Shown here: positions 45,682 through 54,652 of the stretch, in pieces
How the letters are laid out: every line of letters starts with the position of its first letter
How positions within the stretch are numbered: the first letter of the stretch is position 1
DNA from: Pseudomonas sp. G.S.17
Lineage (GTDB): Bacteria; Pseudomonadota; Gammaproteobacteria; Pseudomonadales; Pseudomonadaceae
Direction of reading: 5' to 3'
NCBI RefSeq assembly: GCF_038096165.1
Contig: NZ_CP151076.1
Coordinates: 868,001-932,000, forward strand
Length of the DNA stretch: 64,000 nucleotides
The notes under the pieces: generated by a model
Databases searched by the model: none
What the model saw: only the letters and a program-made list of their open reading frames with translations
Told to the model about the DNA's origin: nothing
Position numbers and translations under genes: made by a program

Positions 45682-46458
45682 ATGTCCTCTTCTGCACGCT
45701 CCACGACGTTGCCGCTGCACATGCCCGAGGCGGAACGCAACGCCCGCTGCGAACTGGCGGCGCTGTATCGTCTGCTGGCCCATTTGCGCATGAGCGATTT
45801 GATCGACACGCATATTTCCCTGCGTGTGCCCGGCGAGGCCGGGCATTTTCTGATCAATCGTTACGGCACGCTGTTCGAACGCATGACCGCCAGCCAGTTG
45901 GTGAAGATCGATGGCCAGGGCAATGTCGTGGATGAGTTCTTCCCCAATCATCGCGTCAACCGTGCCGGCTTCGTGATCCACTCGGCGATTCACGCCGCGC
46001 GTGCTGATGCCCATTGTGTGATTCATACCCACACCGCCGCAGGCATGGCGGTGTCGGCGCAGGCGGCAGGCTTGCTGCCGCTGAGCCAGCACGCGCTGAA
46101 GTTTTACAACCGTCTGAGTTATCACACTTACGAAGGCATCGCCACGGACACCGCCGAGCGCGAGCGTCTGGTGGCAGACCTGGGCAGCACCAGCGCGATG
46201 ATCCTGCGCAACCACGGTTTACTGGTGACGGGTGCATCGGCGGCCGAAGCATTTTCCAATATCTACTTTCTGGAGCGAGCCTGTCAGGCACAGATTCAGG
46301 CGCTGGCCGGCGGCACGGCGCTGGTTCAACCGGACCCGCAGGTCTGCGAACACACCGCGCAACAGTTCGAGGCCGATGACTCTGAAGGCATTACCGAACT
46401 GGCCTGGGAAGCGGCGCTGACCATGATCGATGCCCAGCGCAGCGAATACTGTTCATGA
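45682..46458 (+). CDS. Class II aldolase/adducin family protein
   Basis: A 258-residue protein. Zinc-ligand region HTHTAAGMAVSAQ, second block MILRNHGLLVTGASAAEAF. The family includes fuculose-phosphate and rhamnulose-phosphate aldolases, OtnC-type decarboxylases and non-enzymatic adducins; the N-terminal acidic region and partner gene suggest a small hydroxy-acid or keto-acid substrate. The start at 45682 is chosen by spacing; 45670 is an alternative. It overlaps the next gene by four bases (ATGA), so the two are coupled. Confidence 0.85.
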   Translation: MSSSARSTTLPLHMPEAERNARCELAALYRLLAHLRMSDLIDTHISLRVPGEAGHFLINRYGTLFERMTASQLVKIDGQGNVVDEFFPNHRVNRAGFVIHSAIHAARADAHCVIHTHTAAGMAVSAQAAGLLPLSQHALKFYNRLSYHTYEGIATDTAERERLVADLGSTSAMILRNHGLLVTGASAAEAFSNIYFLERACQAQIQALAGGTALVQPDPQVCEHTAQQFEADDSEGITELAWEAALTMIDAQRSEYCS

Positions 46459-47381
46459 AGCCGCTGGTGTTGCTGGGCACTGGCAATGGTCTGGAGCGCG
46501 TGCGGGAAATGCTCCTGGCGCGTGAGCCTGAACTGAACATCGTCCGGCCCGACAATGCCGATGCGCAACAGGCGGAAATTGCCTTGTGCTGGAATCCGGC
46601 ACCCGGCAGCCTGGGCATGTATCCACACTTGCGGCTGATCCATTCCATCGCTGCCGGCGCCGATCAGATCTTCAAGGATCCGAGTCGCAATCCGCAGATT
46701 CCGGTCTGTCGCATCGTCGATCCGGATCATCGCCTGGGCATGGTCGAATACGTGCTTTGGGGGGTGCTGCATTACCACCGGGGTTTTGATCAAGTCCTGC
46801 GCAATCAGGCATGGGTGTTCTGGGATCGTCCGGCACAGCGTCCGGCCAAACAGACCAAGGTCGGCGTGATGGGTTTGGGTGAGCTGGGGCGGGCGGTTGC
46901 GTCGCAACTGGCCGCACTGGATTTCGATACACGTGGCTGGGCACGTCGTGCGCAGCAGATCGAGGGCGTGACCACCTTTCAAGCGGGCGAGATCAAGGCG
47001 TTTTTGAGCGGGCTGGACATTCTGGTCTGCTTATTACCCCTCACCACTGAGACCGTCGGCATTCTCGGCGAGGAAACCTTTGCGCACATGGCAGCGGATT
47101 CGGTGGTGATCAATTGTGGGCGGGGCGAACACTTGAACCGAGAAGATTTGCTCGCCGCGCTGGACAGCGGTCAGTTGCGCAGCGCCTTGCTGGACGTATT
47201 CGAGCAGGAGCCGTTACCGGTTAACGATCCATTCTGGCATCACCCGCAGATTTGCGTGACACCACACATTGCATCATCGGCTTCCTATGAAGTGATCGCC
47301 GGGCAAATTCTGGAGAACCTCGCGCGCCTGGAAGCGGGAACGCCTTTGGCCAACGAGATCAATCCGGAGCAGGGTTATTAA
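46455..47381 (+). CDS. D-isomer-specific 2-hydroxyacid dehydrogenase (GhrA-like)
   Basis: A 308-residue NAD(P)H-dependent hydroxyacid dehydrogenase resembling glyoxylate/hydroxypyruvate reductase A. Rossmann motif VGVMGLGELGRAVASQLAAL; catalytic Arg/Glu/His context in NCGRGEHLNREDLLAALDSG, LLDVFEQEPLP and VTPHIAS. It reduces glyoxylate, hydroxypyruvate or a related 2-oxoacid. It overlaps the aldolase gene (ATGA); together they may convert an aldolase product into a hydroxyacid. A REPIN follows. Confidence 0.88.
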   Translation: MKPLVLLGTGNGLERVREMLLAREPELNIVRPDNADAQQAEIALCWNPAPGSLGMYPHLRLIHSIAAGADQIFKDPSRNPQIPVCRIVDPDHRLGMVEYVLWGVLHYHRGFDQVLRNQAWVFWDRPAQRPAKQTKVGVMGLGELGRAVASQLAALDFDTRGWARRAQQIEGVTTFQAGEIKAFLSGLDILVCLLPLTTETVGILGEETFAHMAADSVVINCGRGEHLNREDLLAALDSGQLRSALLDVFEQEPLPVNDPFWHHPQICVTPHIASSASYEVIAGQILENLARLEAGTPLANEINPEQGY

Positions 47382-47403
47382 CGAAAGCTGAATCCGCAAA
47401 CCG

Positions 47404-47501
47404 GTAGGAGGGGACTTGTCCCCGAAGGCGTTTGCACTAGCGGTGCAAAGTTCGAGTTATGCCTTTGTCCGGAAAATTTTCGGGGACGAGTCCCCTCCTA
47501 C
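47404..47501. repeat. REPIN, stem type GGGGAC-TT-GTCCCC
   Basis: GTAGGAGGGGACTTGTCCCC to the left, inverse ending TCCCCTCCTAC to the right. It lies between the GhrA-like gene and the OprD porin gene and may separate their transcripts. Confidence 0.9.
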
Positions 47502-47653
47502 GCAAGCGACATTTGTTCATGTTTTTAAAACAGTCATCCAATAAGAAAAGCCATCGCGAATGTATTGGCGAGCCACACACCTTTTGAACTGCCAATAACT
47601 TTCCCGTCGCCCAACGAAGGTGGCGGGATGCGATAACCAACGGAGCAGCTGTA

Positions 47654-48895
47654 ATGAATGTGAATAAATTGAGCGTCCTCGCCCTGGCGATGGCGGCAGG
47701 CACTGTGCAACCTGTTTTTGCTGAATCCCAGGCGGATGCAACCGGGTTTATCGAAGGTTCGAAGTTGAGCGTCAAGGCGCGCAACATGTACATGAACCGT
47801 GATAACCGCGCCACCAGCGCAACCCAGGCTTACGGAGAAGAATGGGCGCAAGGCTTCATCGGCAGTTTCGAATCCGGTTTCACCCAGGGCGTGGTCGGTT
47901 TCGGTATCGATGCATTGGGCCTGTACGGTTTGAAGCTCGATACCGGTGACGGCCGTACCGGCGGCGGCACGGGCTTGCTGGAACAAGACAGCAGCGGCGC
48001 GAAAGACAACTACGGCTATGCCGGCGCAGCGGTAAAAATGCGCGTCTCGAAAACCGTGGCCAAGTTCGGCGACCAATATGTCAACAACCCGGTATTCGCA
48101 ACTTCCGACAGCCGTCTGCTGCCGGAAACCGCTCAGGGCCTGTTGATTACCAGCAATGAAATCGACAACCTGACGCTGCAAGGCGGCCACTTCACTGCAT
48201 TGAAAAACCGTAACCAGAGCAATCATGACAGCGCTCACCTGACCAGCATCAACTTCGGTGGCGGTCTGTACAAATTCAACAAGAATCTGTCCAGCAGCCT
48301 GTACTACTCGGACGTTGAAGATTACTGGCGCAAATACTACGGCAGCCTGACCTACGCCATGGCGTTGACTCCCAATGACACCCTGAAGTTTGACTTAAAT
48401 GCGTACGACACCAAAAGCGTCGGCAAGGAGTTGGGCGGGGAGCTGGACAACACCATCTGGAGCCTGACCGCCGGTTACACCTTCGGCGCGCACACCTTCC
48501 AGATCGGTCGTCAGCAAGTTAACGGCACCGGCGACTACAAGTACGGCGTTGACGGCAACAGCACTGTTTTCGTCGGCAACTCCATTCAGTATTCCGACTT
48601 CAACTATGCCAACGAAAAATCCTGGCAGGCCCGTTACGACATCAACATGGCTACCTATGGTGTGCCGGGTTTGACGTTCCTCGCACGCTATGTGAAGGGT
48701 GAAGATTTCACCACGGCTACCGGCGACAACGGCAAGGCGTGGGAGCGCGATTTCGATGGAAAATACGTGGTTCAAGCAGGCCCGGCCAAAGACCTGAGCT
48801 TGCGCGTGCGTCACGCCAGCTATCGCAGCTCGGATCGCGGCGGCGAAATCGACGAAATCCGCGTCATTGTCGAATACCCGCTGAGCATCCTGTAA
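47654..48895 (+). CDS. OprD-family outer-membrane porin
   Basis: A 413-residue substrate-specific porin of Pseudomonas. Signal peptide MNVNKLSVLALAMAAGTVQP then VFA; family blocks GFIEGSKLSVKARNMYMNRD, EEWAQGFIGSFESGFTQGVV, FGDQYVNNPVFATSDSRLLP and the C-terminal strand EIRVIVEYPLSIL. OprD porins take up basic amino acids, aromatic acids or similar solutes. It stands after the aldolase/dehydrogenase pair and before a strong terminator; it may serve that pathway but is separately placed behind a REPIN. Confidence 0.94.
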   Translation: MNVNKLSVLALAMAAGTVQPVFAESQADATGFIEGSKLSVKARNMYMNRDNRATSATQAYGEEWAQGFIGSFESGFTQGVVGFGIDALGLYGLKLDTGDGRTGGGTGLLEQDSSGAKDNYGYAGAAVKMRVSKTVAKFGDQYVNNPVFATSDSRLLPETAQGLLITSNEIDNLTLQGGHFTALKNRNQSNHDSAHLTSINFGGGLYKFNKNLSSSLYYSDVEDYWRKYYGSLTYAMALTPNDTLKFDLNAYDTKSVGKELGGELDNTIWSLTAGYTFGAHTFQIGRQQVNGTGDYKYGVDGNSTVFVGNSIQYSDFNYANEKSWQARYDINMATYGVPGLTFLARYVKGEDFTTATGDNGKAWERDFDGKYVVQAGPAKDLSLRVRHASYRSSDRGGEIDEIRVIVEYPLSIL

Positions 48896-48921
48896 CCCGT
48901 TTCGATTTCCCCATCGAAATC

Positions 48922-48956
48922 AAAGCTCACTCCGCGTATCACGGAGTGAGCTTTTT
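48922..48956. terminator. Bidirectional rho-independent terminator
   Basis: AAAGCTCACTCCG and CGGAGTGAGCTTT form a 13-base-pair stem around a seven-base loop, followed by further Ts on the plus side and with an A-run on the other, so it can end both the porin mRNA and the convergent epimerase mRNA. The epimerase stop codon begins at its edge. Confidence 0.9.
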
Positions 48957-49927
48957 CATTGCGCCAGCGGTGTTGGCCAATCGCCCGACCTGAACTCTTT
49001 GCCGCTTTTAAGCAGTGCCTCCCGCGCCGTCAATGGTGGCGTCCAGTTGAGCAGCCTTTGCGCCTTGCTCGAATCAACGACCAAGGACGCACATAACGTC
49101 GAATACATGGATTGTTTGCCGACCATTCTTGCGCCCCAACGCATCAACCAATCAGGGACCGGTAATAAGCGTGCCCGGCCTCCCATGCTTGCGGCGAGCT
49201 CACTGACAATCTGCGCAGTCGACATATCCAGGCCATCTGAAACCAGAAACAGTTCATTGGCGGCGGCGGGATGTTCGACAGTCAGCGCAATGAAGTCCAC
49301 CAGGTTTTCCAGGGCAATCATGCTGCGCTTGTTATTGATCAGGGCAAACGGCAGCGGCACGCCGGATGCGACCCACCGCAACAGGCGCGGGAAGTTACGC
49401 GGCGCGTGGGCGGCGTAGACCAGCGGCGGCCGAATAATGACGAACTCCATGCTGGTGTCCGCAAGCAAAACCATCAGCCCGCGTTCAGCTTCCAGTTTGG
49501 ATCGCGCATAGTCGTCCTCTGGTGCCGGAACAGATGCTTCGGTGAAGGGGGTGTCGGTGGTGTGCGAGCCGTTGACGCCTACGGAACTGATGAAGATGAG
49601 CCGTTTTACCCCGGCTGCCAGCGCCTGCCGGGCGAGGGCCAGTGTTCCTTCGACATTGGTCAGCCAGAGTTGATCCAGCTGGCTGATGCCGGGGTCGGTG
49701 GCTGTCTTGAGATGGGCGGCGACATGAACGACGACATCGACCCCTTGCAGCGCTGCAGACCAATCGGTCGTTGCGCAGCAATCGCCCACGGGTATCAAAG
49801 GGGCAACGGATGGCGGCGAGTGCTGAGTGCGTGTCGTGCCTGAAACCTCGTATGTCGTCTCGGCGGTCAATTTCGCCAGTAACGCTTTCCCTATGTAACC
49901 GGTTCCACCCGTGACAAGTATTTTCAT
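48956..49927 (-). CDS. NAD-dependent epimerase/dehydratase family protein
   Basis: A 323-residue extended SDR: MKILVTGGTGYIGKALLAKL, VVHVAAHLKTATDPGISQLD, YARSKLEAERGL (the YxxxK catalytic pair) and a downstream substrate domain. The ATG at 49927 has AGGA upstream; small extensions to 49951 are rejected. Convergent with the porin gene. The function may be steroid-, sugar- or dihydroflavonol-reductase-like; nothing nearby tells. Confidence 0.87.
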   Translation of the reverse strand: MKILVTGGTGYIGKALLAKLTAETTYEVSGTTRTQHSPPSVAPLIPVGDCCATTDWSAALQGVDVVVHVAAHLKTATDPGISQLDQLWLTNVEGTLALARQALAAGVKRLIFISSVGVNGSHTTDTPFTEASVPAPEDDYARSKLEAERGLMVLLADTSMEFVIIRPPLVYAAHAPRNFPRLLRWVASGVPLPFALINNKRSMIALENLVDFIALTVEHPAAANELFLVSDGLDMSTAQIVSELAASMGGRARLLPVPDWLMRWGARMVGKQSMYSTLCASLVVDSSKAQRLLNWTPPLTAREALLKSGKEFRSGDWPTPLAQ

Positions 49928-50305
49928 AATCATCCTGAAATAATCAAACATTAGGCCCGCAGCCCTGCGCGTTGCAGCTCGCGGGCACTCTGATTTACGG
50001 GGGAAGATTAGTCGTTGTTAAAGAGGTTAGATTTTTTTTAGCGCAACTGTACAGCGGGCTAATGAACAGCTTTCAGGCTTTTATCAGGAAATTAACAGGT
50101 ATGTAGCGGGTGGTTTGCAGGCAAGGAAAATAATGACGTGGACTTTCAAATAGATAGCTTGAAACGCGGACGTGCAGTGCCGAATACAGTTAACTGAAGA
50201 ATTGATCGATAGTGTAATTTCAGCGTTACACGTAAATAATTGAACCTGCTGCAGTTGCAGAGAAAATTGTTCTCTGCACCTGCGTTCGAGTCGGGCGATG
50301 CTCTG
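49928..50305. other. AT-rich intergenic region with small inverted repeats
   Basis: The gap between two minus-strand genes is clearly AT-richer than the rest. It holds GTGTAA/TTACAC near 50211-50231 and a nine-base-pair perfect inverted repeat TGCAGAGAA/TTCTCTGCA at 50256-50278 just downstream of the cupin gene. The second could end the cupin transcript, but no T-run follows closely. No gene or REP was found. Confidence 0.5.
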
Positions 50306-50650
50306 TCAGGCAAAGACAAAATACTTGCGTACCGTCTCGACGACCTCCCAGATGCCTTTCATTCCCGGCTCAACCACGAAGATGTCACCGGCCCGTAAAT
50401 GAATAGGGTCCATGCCGTCCGGGGTAATGATGCAATAGCCTTCCTGGAAGTGGCAGTACTCCCACTTCACATAATCCACACGCCATTTGCCCGGTGTGCA
50501 GATCCAGGTGCCCATGATCTTGCTGCCGTCTTCGGAGGTGTAGGCGTTAAGGTTGACGGTGTGCGGATCGCCTTCGAGTTTTTCCCATTTGCAGGCATCG
50601 AGCACCGGCAGCGGGTGGGTATCGCGCAGGACAGTAATCGGCGTAGACAT
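50306..50650 (-). CDS. Cupin_3-type (DUF861) cupin protein
   Basis: A 114-residue single-domain cupin: GTWICTPGKWRVDYVKWEYC, HFQEGYCIITPDGMDPIHLR and AGDIFVVEPGMKGIWEVVET. The pattern fits the (S)-ureidoglycine aminohydrolase-type cupin_3 family, which contains metal sites and many small proteins of unknown role. It stands alone, divergent from nothing closely related. Cytoplasmic; substrate unknown. Confidence 0.82.
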   Translation of the reverse strand: MSTPITVLRDTHPLPVLDACKWEKLEGDPHTVNLNAYTSEDGSKIMGTWICTPGKWRVDYVKWEYCHFQEGYCIITPDGMDPIHLRAGDIFVVEPGMKGIWEVVETVRKYFVFA

Positions 50651-50689
50651 GGACAGCTCCAGGATGTGGGCGAAAATCGCTCGGCTACC

Positions 50690-51625
50690 TTAGGGCGGTT
50701 GCTTGCCGCTCAGTTGTCTGTACTCGACATCCGGGTATCCAGAAGCGCAGCTCAACACCTCCAGCAGCGCCCCGGCGTAACCCGGCAGCGCAGCGAAATC
50801 CACGGCACACAGCAGCAATTTTCGGTCGGCCCACGGGTCCGTCAACGCAATGCTTTTGAACTGACGTTCGCCCTGGCAGCGTTCAATGGCCGCTTGTGGA
50901 ACGATGCCCAGGCCAGCGCCGTGGGCAACCATCCTGATCGCGGCGGCGAAGCCTTCGGCGCGCACCCGGATGCGCAGGCGTTTTCCGGCGTGCAGCGCCT
51001 GGCCTTCGAGGTAAATCGCCATGGCGCTGTTGACGGCCAGGCCGACAAACTCGTAATCCAGAACCTGGTTGAAGCTCAGGGTGGTCTGATCCTGCAACGG
51101 ATGGTCCAGCGGCATGATCACCGCCAACGGGTCGGCGCGGAACGGCCGGGTTTGCAGGTCGCTGGCATCGACCGCGTCGGAAATAATCCCGATGTCCGCC
51201 GTCCCGTGGCGCACCGCATGCAGGATGCGCAGGCTCGGATGTTCCTCGACTTCGATATCGATATTGGGATGGCTCACCAGAAAGTCCGCCAGCAATTCCG
51301 GCAGGTGCTCACTCAGCGTGGAGGTATTGCACAGCAGGCGGACCTGGCCTTTGAACCCTTTGGCGTAATCGGCCAGGTCAAATTGCATGCGCTCGACCTG
51401 TTGCAGTATCAATCGCGCATGTTGCGCCAGGGCTTTGCCTGCCGGAGTCGGCGTCACACCGCGCCGGCCGCGTTCGAGCAGGGCAATGTTCAGCGAGGCT
51501 TCCATCCCCCGGACCCTGGCGCTGGCCGAGGCCAGGGATAGATGACTGCTGGCTGCACCAGCGGTGATATTGCCGCTTTCGAGCACGTTCAGGAAAAGTC
51601 GCAGGTCAATCAGATCGAAGTGCAT
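50690..51625 (-). CDS. LysR-family regulator divergent from the TSUP permease
   Basis: A 311-residue LTTR. DNA-binding part: DLIDLRLFLNVLESGNITAG, SHLSLASASARVRGMEASLN; effector domain from VRLLCNTSTLSEHLPELLAD. Starts 105 bases from the divergent TSUP gene and probably regulates it. Its end is 39 bases before the cupin start, so the cupin may be co-transcribed. Confidence 0.9.
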   Translation of the reverse strand: MHFDLIDLRLFLNVLESGNITAGAASSHLSLASASARVRGMEASLNIALLERGRRGVTPTPAGKALAQHARLILQQVERMQFDLADYAKGFKGQVRLLCNTSTLSEHLPELLADFLVSHPNIDIEVEEHPSLRILHAVRHGTADIGIISDAVDASDLQTRPFRADPLAVIMPLDHPLQDQTTLSFNQVLDYEFVGLAVNSAMAIYLEGQALHAGKRLRIRVRAEGFAAAIRMVAHGAGLGIVPQAAIERCQGERQFKSIALTDPWADRKLLLCAVDFAALPGYAGALLEVLSCASGYPDVEYRQLSGKQPP

Positions 51626-51730
51626 GGTCAGCCTTTGACGTGGGCGGTATTTTCAGCCTCTGTCTGAGCTTGAGGCTGGCTCAATGCATGACAGATTTTC
51701 AAACTCCCTGGCTGGCGTCAGCATAGGCCC

Positions 51731-52495
51731 ATGAATGCAATTATCCAACACTACCAGGCACTCGGCTGGGCCCTGTCGGCGCTGGTGATGGGCACCTTTT
51801 TTCTGGCTGGCACGGTCAAGGGCGTCATTGGCCTGGGCTTGCCGACGGTCGCGATGGGATTGCTCGGGCTGGCTATGCTTCCAGCGCAGGCAGCCGCGTT
51901 ATTGATCATCCCGTCGACCTTGACCAATCTCTGGCAACTGGCGGCGGGCGGCCAATTGCGTGTGCTGATCCGGCGCCTGTGGCCGCTGCTGGTGATGATC
52001 GTGATCGGCACCGGACTGGGTTCGATCGGCATCGGAATGAGCGGCGGGCATTCGATGACCCGGGCGCTGGGCGCGGCATTGCTGCTGTATGCCTTGAGCG
52101 GGCTGTTTCTGCCGACGCTGCACATTCCGCCCCGCCATGAAGCCTGGCTGGGGCCGCTCTGCGGGTTGCTGACTGGCATCATCACCTCGGCCACCGGCGT
52201 CTTTGTCATTCCGGCGGTGCCGTATCTTCAGGCGCTCGGGCTGGAGCGCAACCAGCTGGTGCAGGCGTTGGGCCTGTCATTTACCGTTTCGACCCTGGCG
52301 CTGGCAGCAGGGCTGTTCTGGAACAATGCGTTAGGCAGCGATGAACTGGGCGCGTCACTGCTGGCGTTGATTCCAGCGTTGCTCGGCATGTGGCTCGGCC
52401 AATGGTTGCGCCAGCGCATCAGCCCGCAACTGTTCAAACGCATATTCTTCACGGGCATGGGCGCGCTGGGTTTGCATCTGTTGATCGGTAGCTGA
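51731..52495 (+). CDS. TSUP (TauE/SafE) family anion permease
   Basis: A 254-residue membrane protein with about eight segments: GTFFLAGTVKGVIGLGLPTV is the family's first repeat and GLLTGIITSATGVFVIPAVP the second. TSUP members export sulfite, sulfoacetate or other organosulfur and oxoanion compounds. It is divergent from LysR and followed by a second LysR; substrate not readable. Confidence 0.9.
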   Translation: MNAIIQHYQALGWALSALVMGTFFLAGTVKGVIGLGLPTVAMGLLGLAMLPAQAAALLIIPSTLTNLWQLAAGGQLRVLIRRLWPLLVMIVIGTGLGSIGIGMSGGHSMTRALGAALLLYALSGLFLPTLHIPPRHEAWLGPLCGLLTGIITSATGVFVIPAVPYLQALGLERNQLVQALGLSFTVSTLALAAGLFWNNALGSDELGASLLALIPALLGMWLGQWLRQRISPQLFKRIFFTGMGALGLHLLIGS

Positions 52496-52558
52496 ATCGG
52501 CACGCTTTGTTGTCCTCAACAGCGCTAATATCCAGGCTGTTTTGAATGGAGGACAACA

Positions 52559-53455
52559 ATGAAAGCGCGCTCCGATGAATTGCAGGTGTTTATCTCGGTG
52601 ATCGAGTGCGGTTCGATTTCCGCTGCCGCCGAACAGGTCGGGCAAACGCCCTCGGCCATCAGTCGGACCTTGTCGCGCCTTGAAGCCAAGCTGGAAACCA
52701 CGCTGATCAACCGCACCACCCGGCGTATGGACCTGACCGAAGAAGGCAAATTCTTTCTTGAGCGGGCCAGGCTGATCCTGGCGCAGATGGAGGAGCTGGA
52801 AGAGCGGCTTTCCCTGCGTCAACAGACGCCCGCCGGACGTTTGCGGATCAACGCGGCGTCGCCGTTCATGCTGCATTCGGTGGTGCCTTATGTCGCCGAG
52901 TTTCGTGAGCGTTATCCGGACATCCAGCTTGAGCTGAACAGCAACGACCTGATTATCGATCTGCTGGAGCAAAGCACCGATGTCGCGATTCGCATCGGCG
53001 CCCTGGCGGATTCGACCCTGCACGCTCGCTCGCTGGGCAGCAGCCCGCTGAACATCCTCGCCAGCCCGGCCTATCTAAAAAAACATGGCACGCCAGGCAG
53101 TGTTGAAGCCCTGGCCGAACACGTGCTGCTGGGTTTTACCCAGACCGAAACCCTCAACCACTGGCCGCTGCGCCACGCCGAAGGTGATCGACTGTTTATC
53201 CAGCCGGCTATCGCCGCTTCCAGTGGCGAAACCTTGCGCCAGTTGGCGCTGGCGGGCGAGGGTATCGTGTGCCTGTCGCACTTCATGACTCACGAAGACA
53301 TTCGCCTGGGGCGACTCAACATCATCCTGCCCGACGCCAACACCGGCTATCGTCAACCGATCAACGCCGTGTACTACCGCAACTCGCAGCTGGCACTGCG
53401 CATCCAGTGTTTTCTGGATTTCATTCAGCAGAAGATGGCGGGGTATGCGGTCTGA
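52559..53455 (+). CDS. LysR-family regulator
   Basis: A 298-residue LTTR: RSDELQVFISVIECGSISAA, VGQTPSAISRTLSRLEAKLE, LINRTTRRMDLTEEGKFFLE, effector domain GRLRINAASPFMLHSVVPYV. A GGAGG site precedes the ATG. It lies between the TSUP permease and an SDR gene; its target could be either, or the SDR across the following REP. Confidence 0.9.
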   Translation: MKARSDELQVFISVIECGSISAAAEQVGQTPSAISRTLSRLEAKLETTLINRTTRRMDLTEEGKFFLERARLILAQMEELEERLSLRQQTPAGRLRINAASPFMLHSVVPYVAEFRERYPDIQLELNSNDLIIDLLEQSTDVAIRIGALADSTLHARSLGSSPLNILASPAYLKKHGTPGSVEALAEHVLLGFTQTETLNHWPLRHAEGDRLFIQPAIAASSGETLRQLALAGEGIVCLSHFMTHEDIRLGRLNIILPDANTGYRQPINAVYYRNSQLALRIQCFLDFIQQKMAGYAV

Positions 53456-53474
53456 ATATGTAGGGGCTTATCTC

Positions 53475-53526
53475 GTAGGACCGGCTTTAGCCGGGAGCAC
53501 GCCCTCCCGGCTAAAGCCAGTCCTAC
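53475..53526. repeat. Compact REPIN, stem type CCGGCT-TT-AGCCGG
   Basis: ACCGGCTTTAGCCGGGAG and its inverse are almost directly abutting (GTAGGA to TCCTAC). The compact form leaves only a few bases between the two arms. Confidence 0.9.
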
Positions 53527-53642
53527 AACCCTGCGCAGGATTCGTGCTTGCTGCGCAAAAGCTATTTCACTAAGCCCGTCTTTTTCAACATGAATCCGAA
53601 GCCGATACTGATCCCATCATTCATCGCAAGCTTGGAGTCACC

Positions 53643-54539
53643 ATGAACGTATTCATTACAGGCGCTGCCGGTTTCATCGGTGGTTCCATCGCTACCGGTC
53701 TGGTCAAGAAGGGGCATCAAGTTACCGGTCTGGTGCGCAGCGCCGAGCAGGCTGAAGAAATGACCGCGCTGGGCATCACGCCGGTCGTCGGCACCCTGGA
53801 CGACAGCGCATTGCTCACCGAACAGGCACGCAAAGCCGATGGCGTGATCAACGCCGCCAGCAGCGATCATCGCGGCGCGGTGGAAGCGCTGATCGAAGGG
53901 CTCAAGGGCTCGAACAAGCCGTTTCTGCACACCAGCGGTTCCAGCATTGTCGGCGATGCGTCCGGCGGCAAGGGCAGTGATGTCATCTATTACGAAGGCC
54001 AGCTGCCGGAACCGACCGTCGACAAGGCCGCGCGTGTTGCCATCGATAATCTGGTGCTCGATGCCGCCAAGCAAGGCGTGCGTTCGGCCGTGATCTGCAA
54101 CACTTTGATTTACGGCCACAGTCTGGGCGTGAAGCGCGACAGCGTGCAGTTGCCACGGTTGATCAAGCAGGCGCGCAAGAGCGGCATCATGCGCCACGTC
54201 GGTCCGGGCGAGAACATTTGGTCCAACGTGCATATCGAAGATGTGGTCGAGCTGTACGCGCTGGCCCTGGAGAAAACTCCGGCCGGTACGTTCTATTTCG
54301 TCGAAAGTGGCGAGGCGGCATTTGTCGACATGAGCAATGCCATCGCCAAGGCGCTGGGCCTGGCCGTAGTGCAGGACTGGCCGCTCAAGGATGCCGAAGC
54401 CGAATGGGGCTATGAAATGGCCAACTACGGCCTGGGTTCCAACAGCCGGGTGCGCGGCAAGAATGCTCGCGAACTGCTGGGCTGGGTACCGAAGCGCACT
54501 TCGGTCACCGACTGGATTCGCGACGAGCTGGTTGGATAA
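53643..54539 (+). CDS. NAD(P)-dependent epimerase/reductase (extended SDR)
   Basis: A 298-residue SDR: MNVFITGAAGFIGGSIATGL, LIYGHSLGVKRDSVQL, IWSNVHIEDVVELYALALEK. The usual YxxxK is replaced in this atypical subgroup; AGAA-type Rossmann motif GAAGFIGG is clear. Family members reduce or epimerise small carbonyl compounds; the substrate is unknown. A terminator follows 26 bases after the stop. Confidence 0.86.
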   Translation: MNVFITGAAGFIGGSIATGLVKKGHQVTGLVRSAEQAEEMTALGITPVVGTLDDSALLTEQARKADGVINAASSDHRGAVEALIEGLKGSNKPFLHTSGSSIVGDASGGKGSDVIYYEGQLPEPTVDKAARVAIDNLVLDAAKQGVRSAVICNTLIYGHSLGVKRDSVQLPRLIKQARKSGIMRHVGPGENIWSNVHIEDVVELYALALEKTPAGTFYFVESGEAAFVDMSNAIAKALGLAVVQDWPLKDAEAEWGYEMANYGLGSNSRVRGKNARELLGWVPKRTSVTDWIRDELVG

Positions 54540-54565
54540 GACCTGCGACGCGCAATTGCCAAAAA

Positions 54566-54590
54566 GCGGCCACCTTCGGGTGGCCGTTTG
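54566..54590 (+). terminator. Rho-independent terminator after the SDR gene
   Basis: CGGCCACC, a TTCG tetraloop and GGTGGCCG make an eight-base-pair GC stem preceded by five As and followed by TTTGCGTTTG. A good intrinsic terminator. Confidence 0.85.
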
Positions 54591-54652
54591 CGTTTGTGCC
54601 ATTCCTGGTCATTAATCAGTGCCGTCAGTTCTGCAAATAATAAGGAAGCGTT

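Noticed and set aside
50256..50278. TGCAGAGAA/TTCTCTGCA as a terminator of the cupin gene
   Set aside because: The stem is good but neither side has an adjacent T-run, so it is only mentioned within the intergenic entry.
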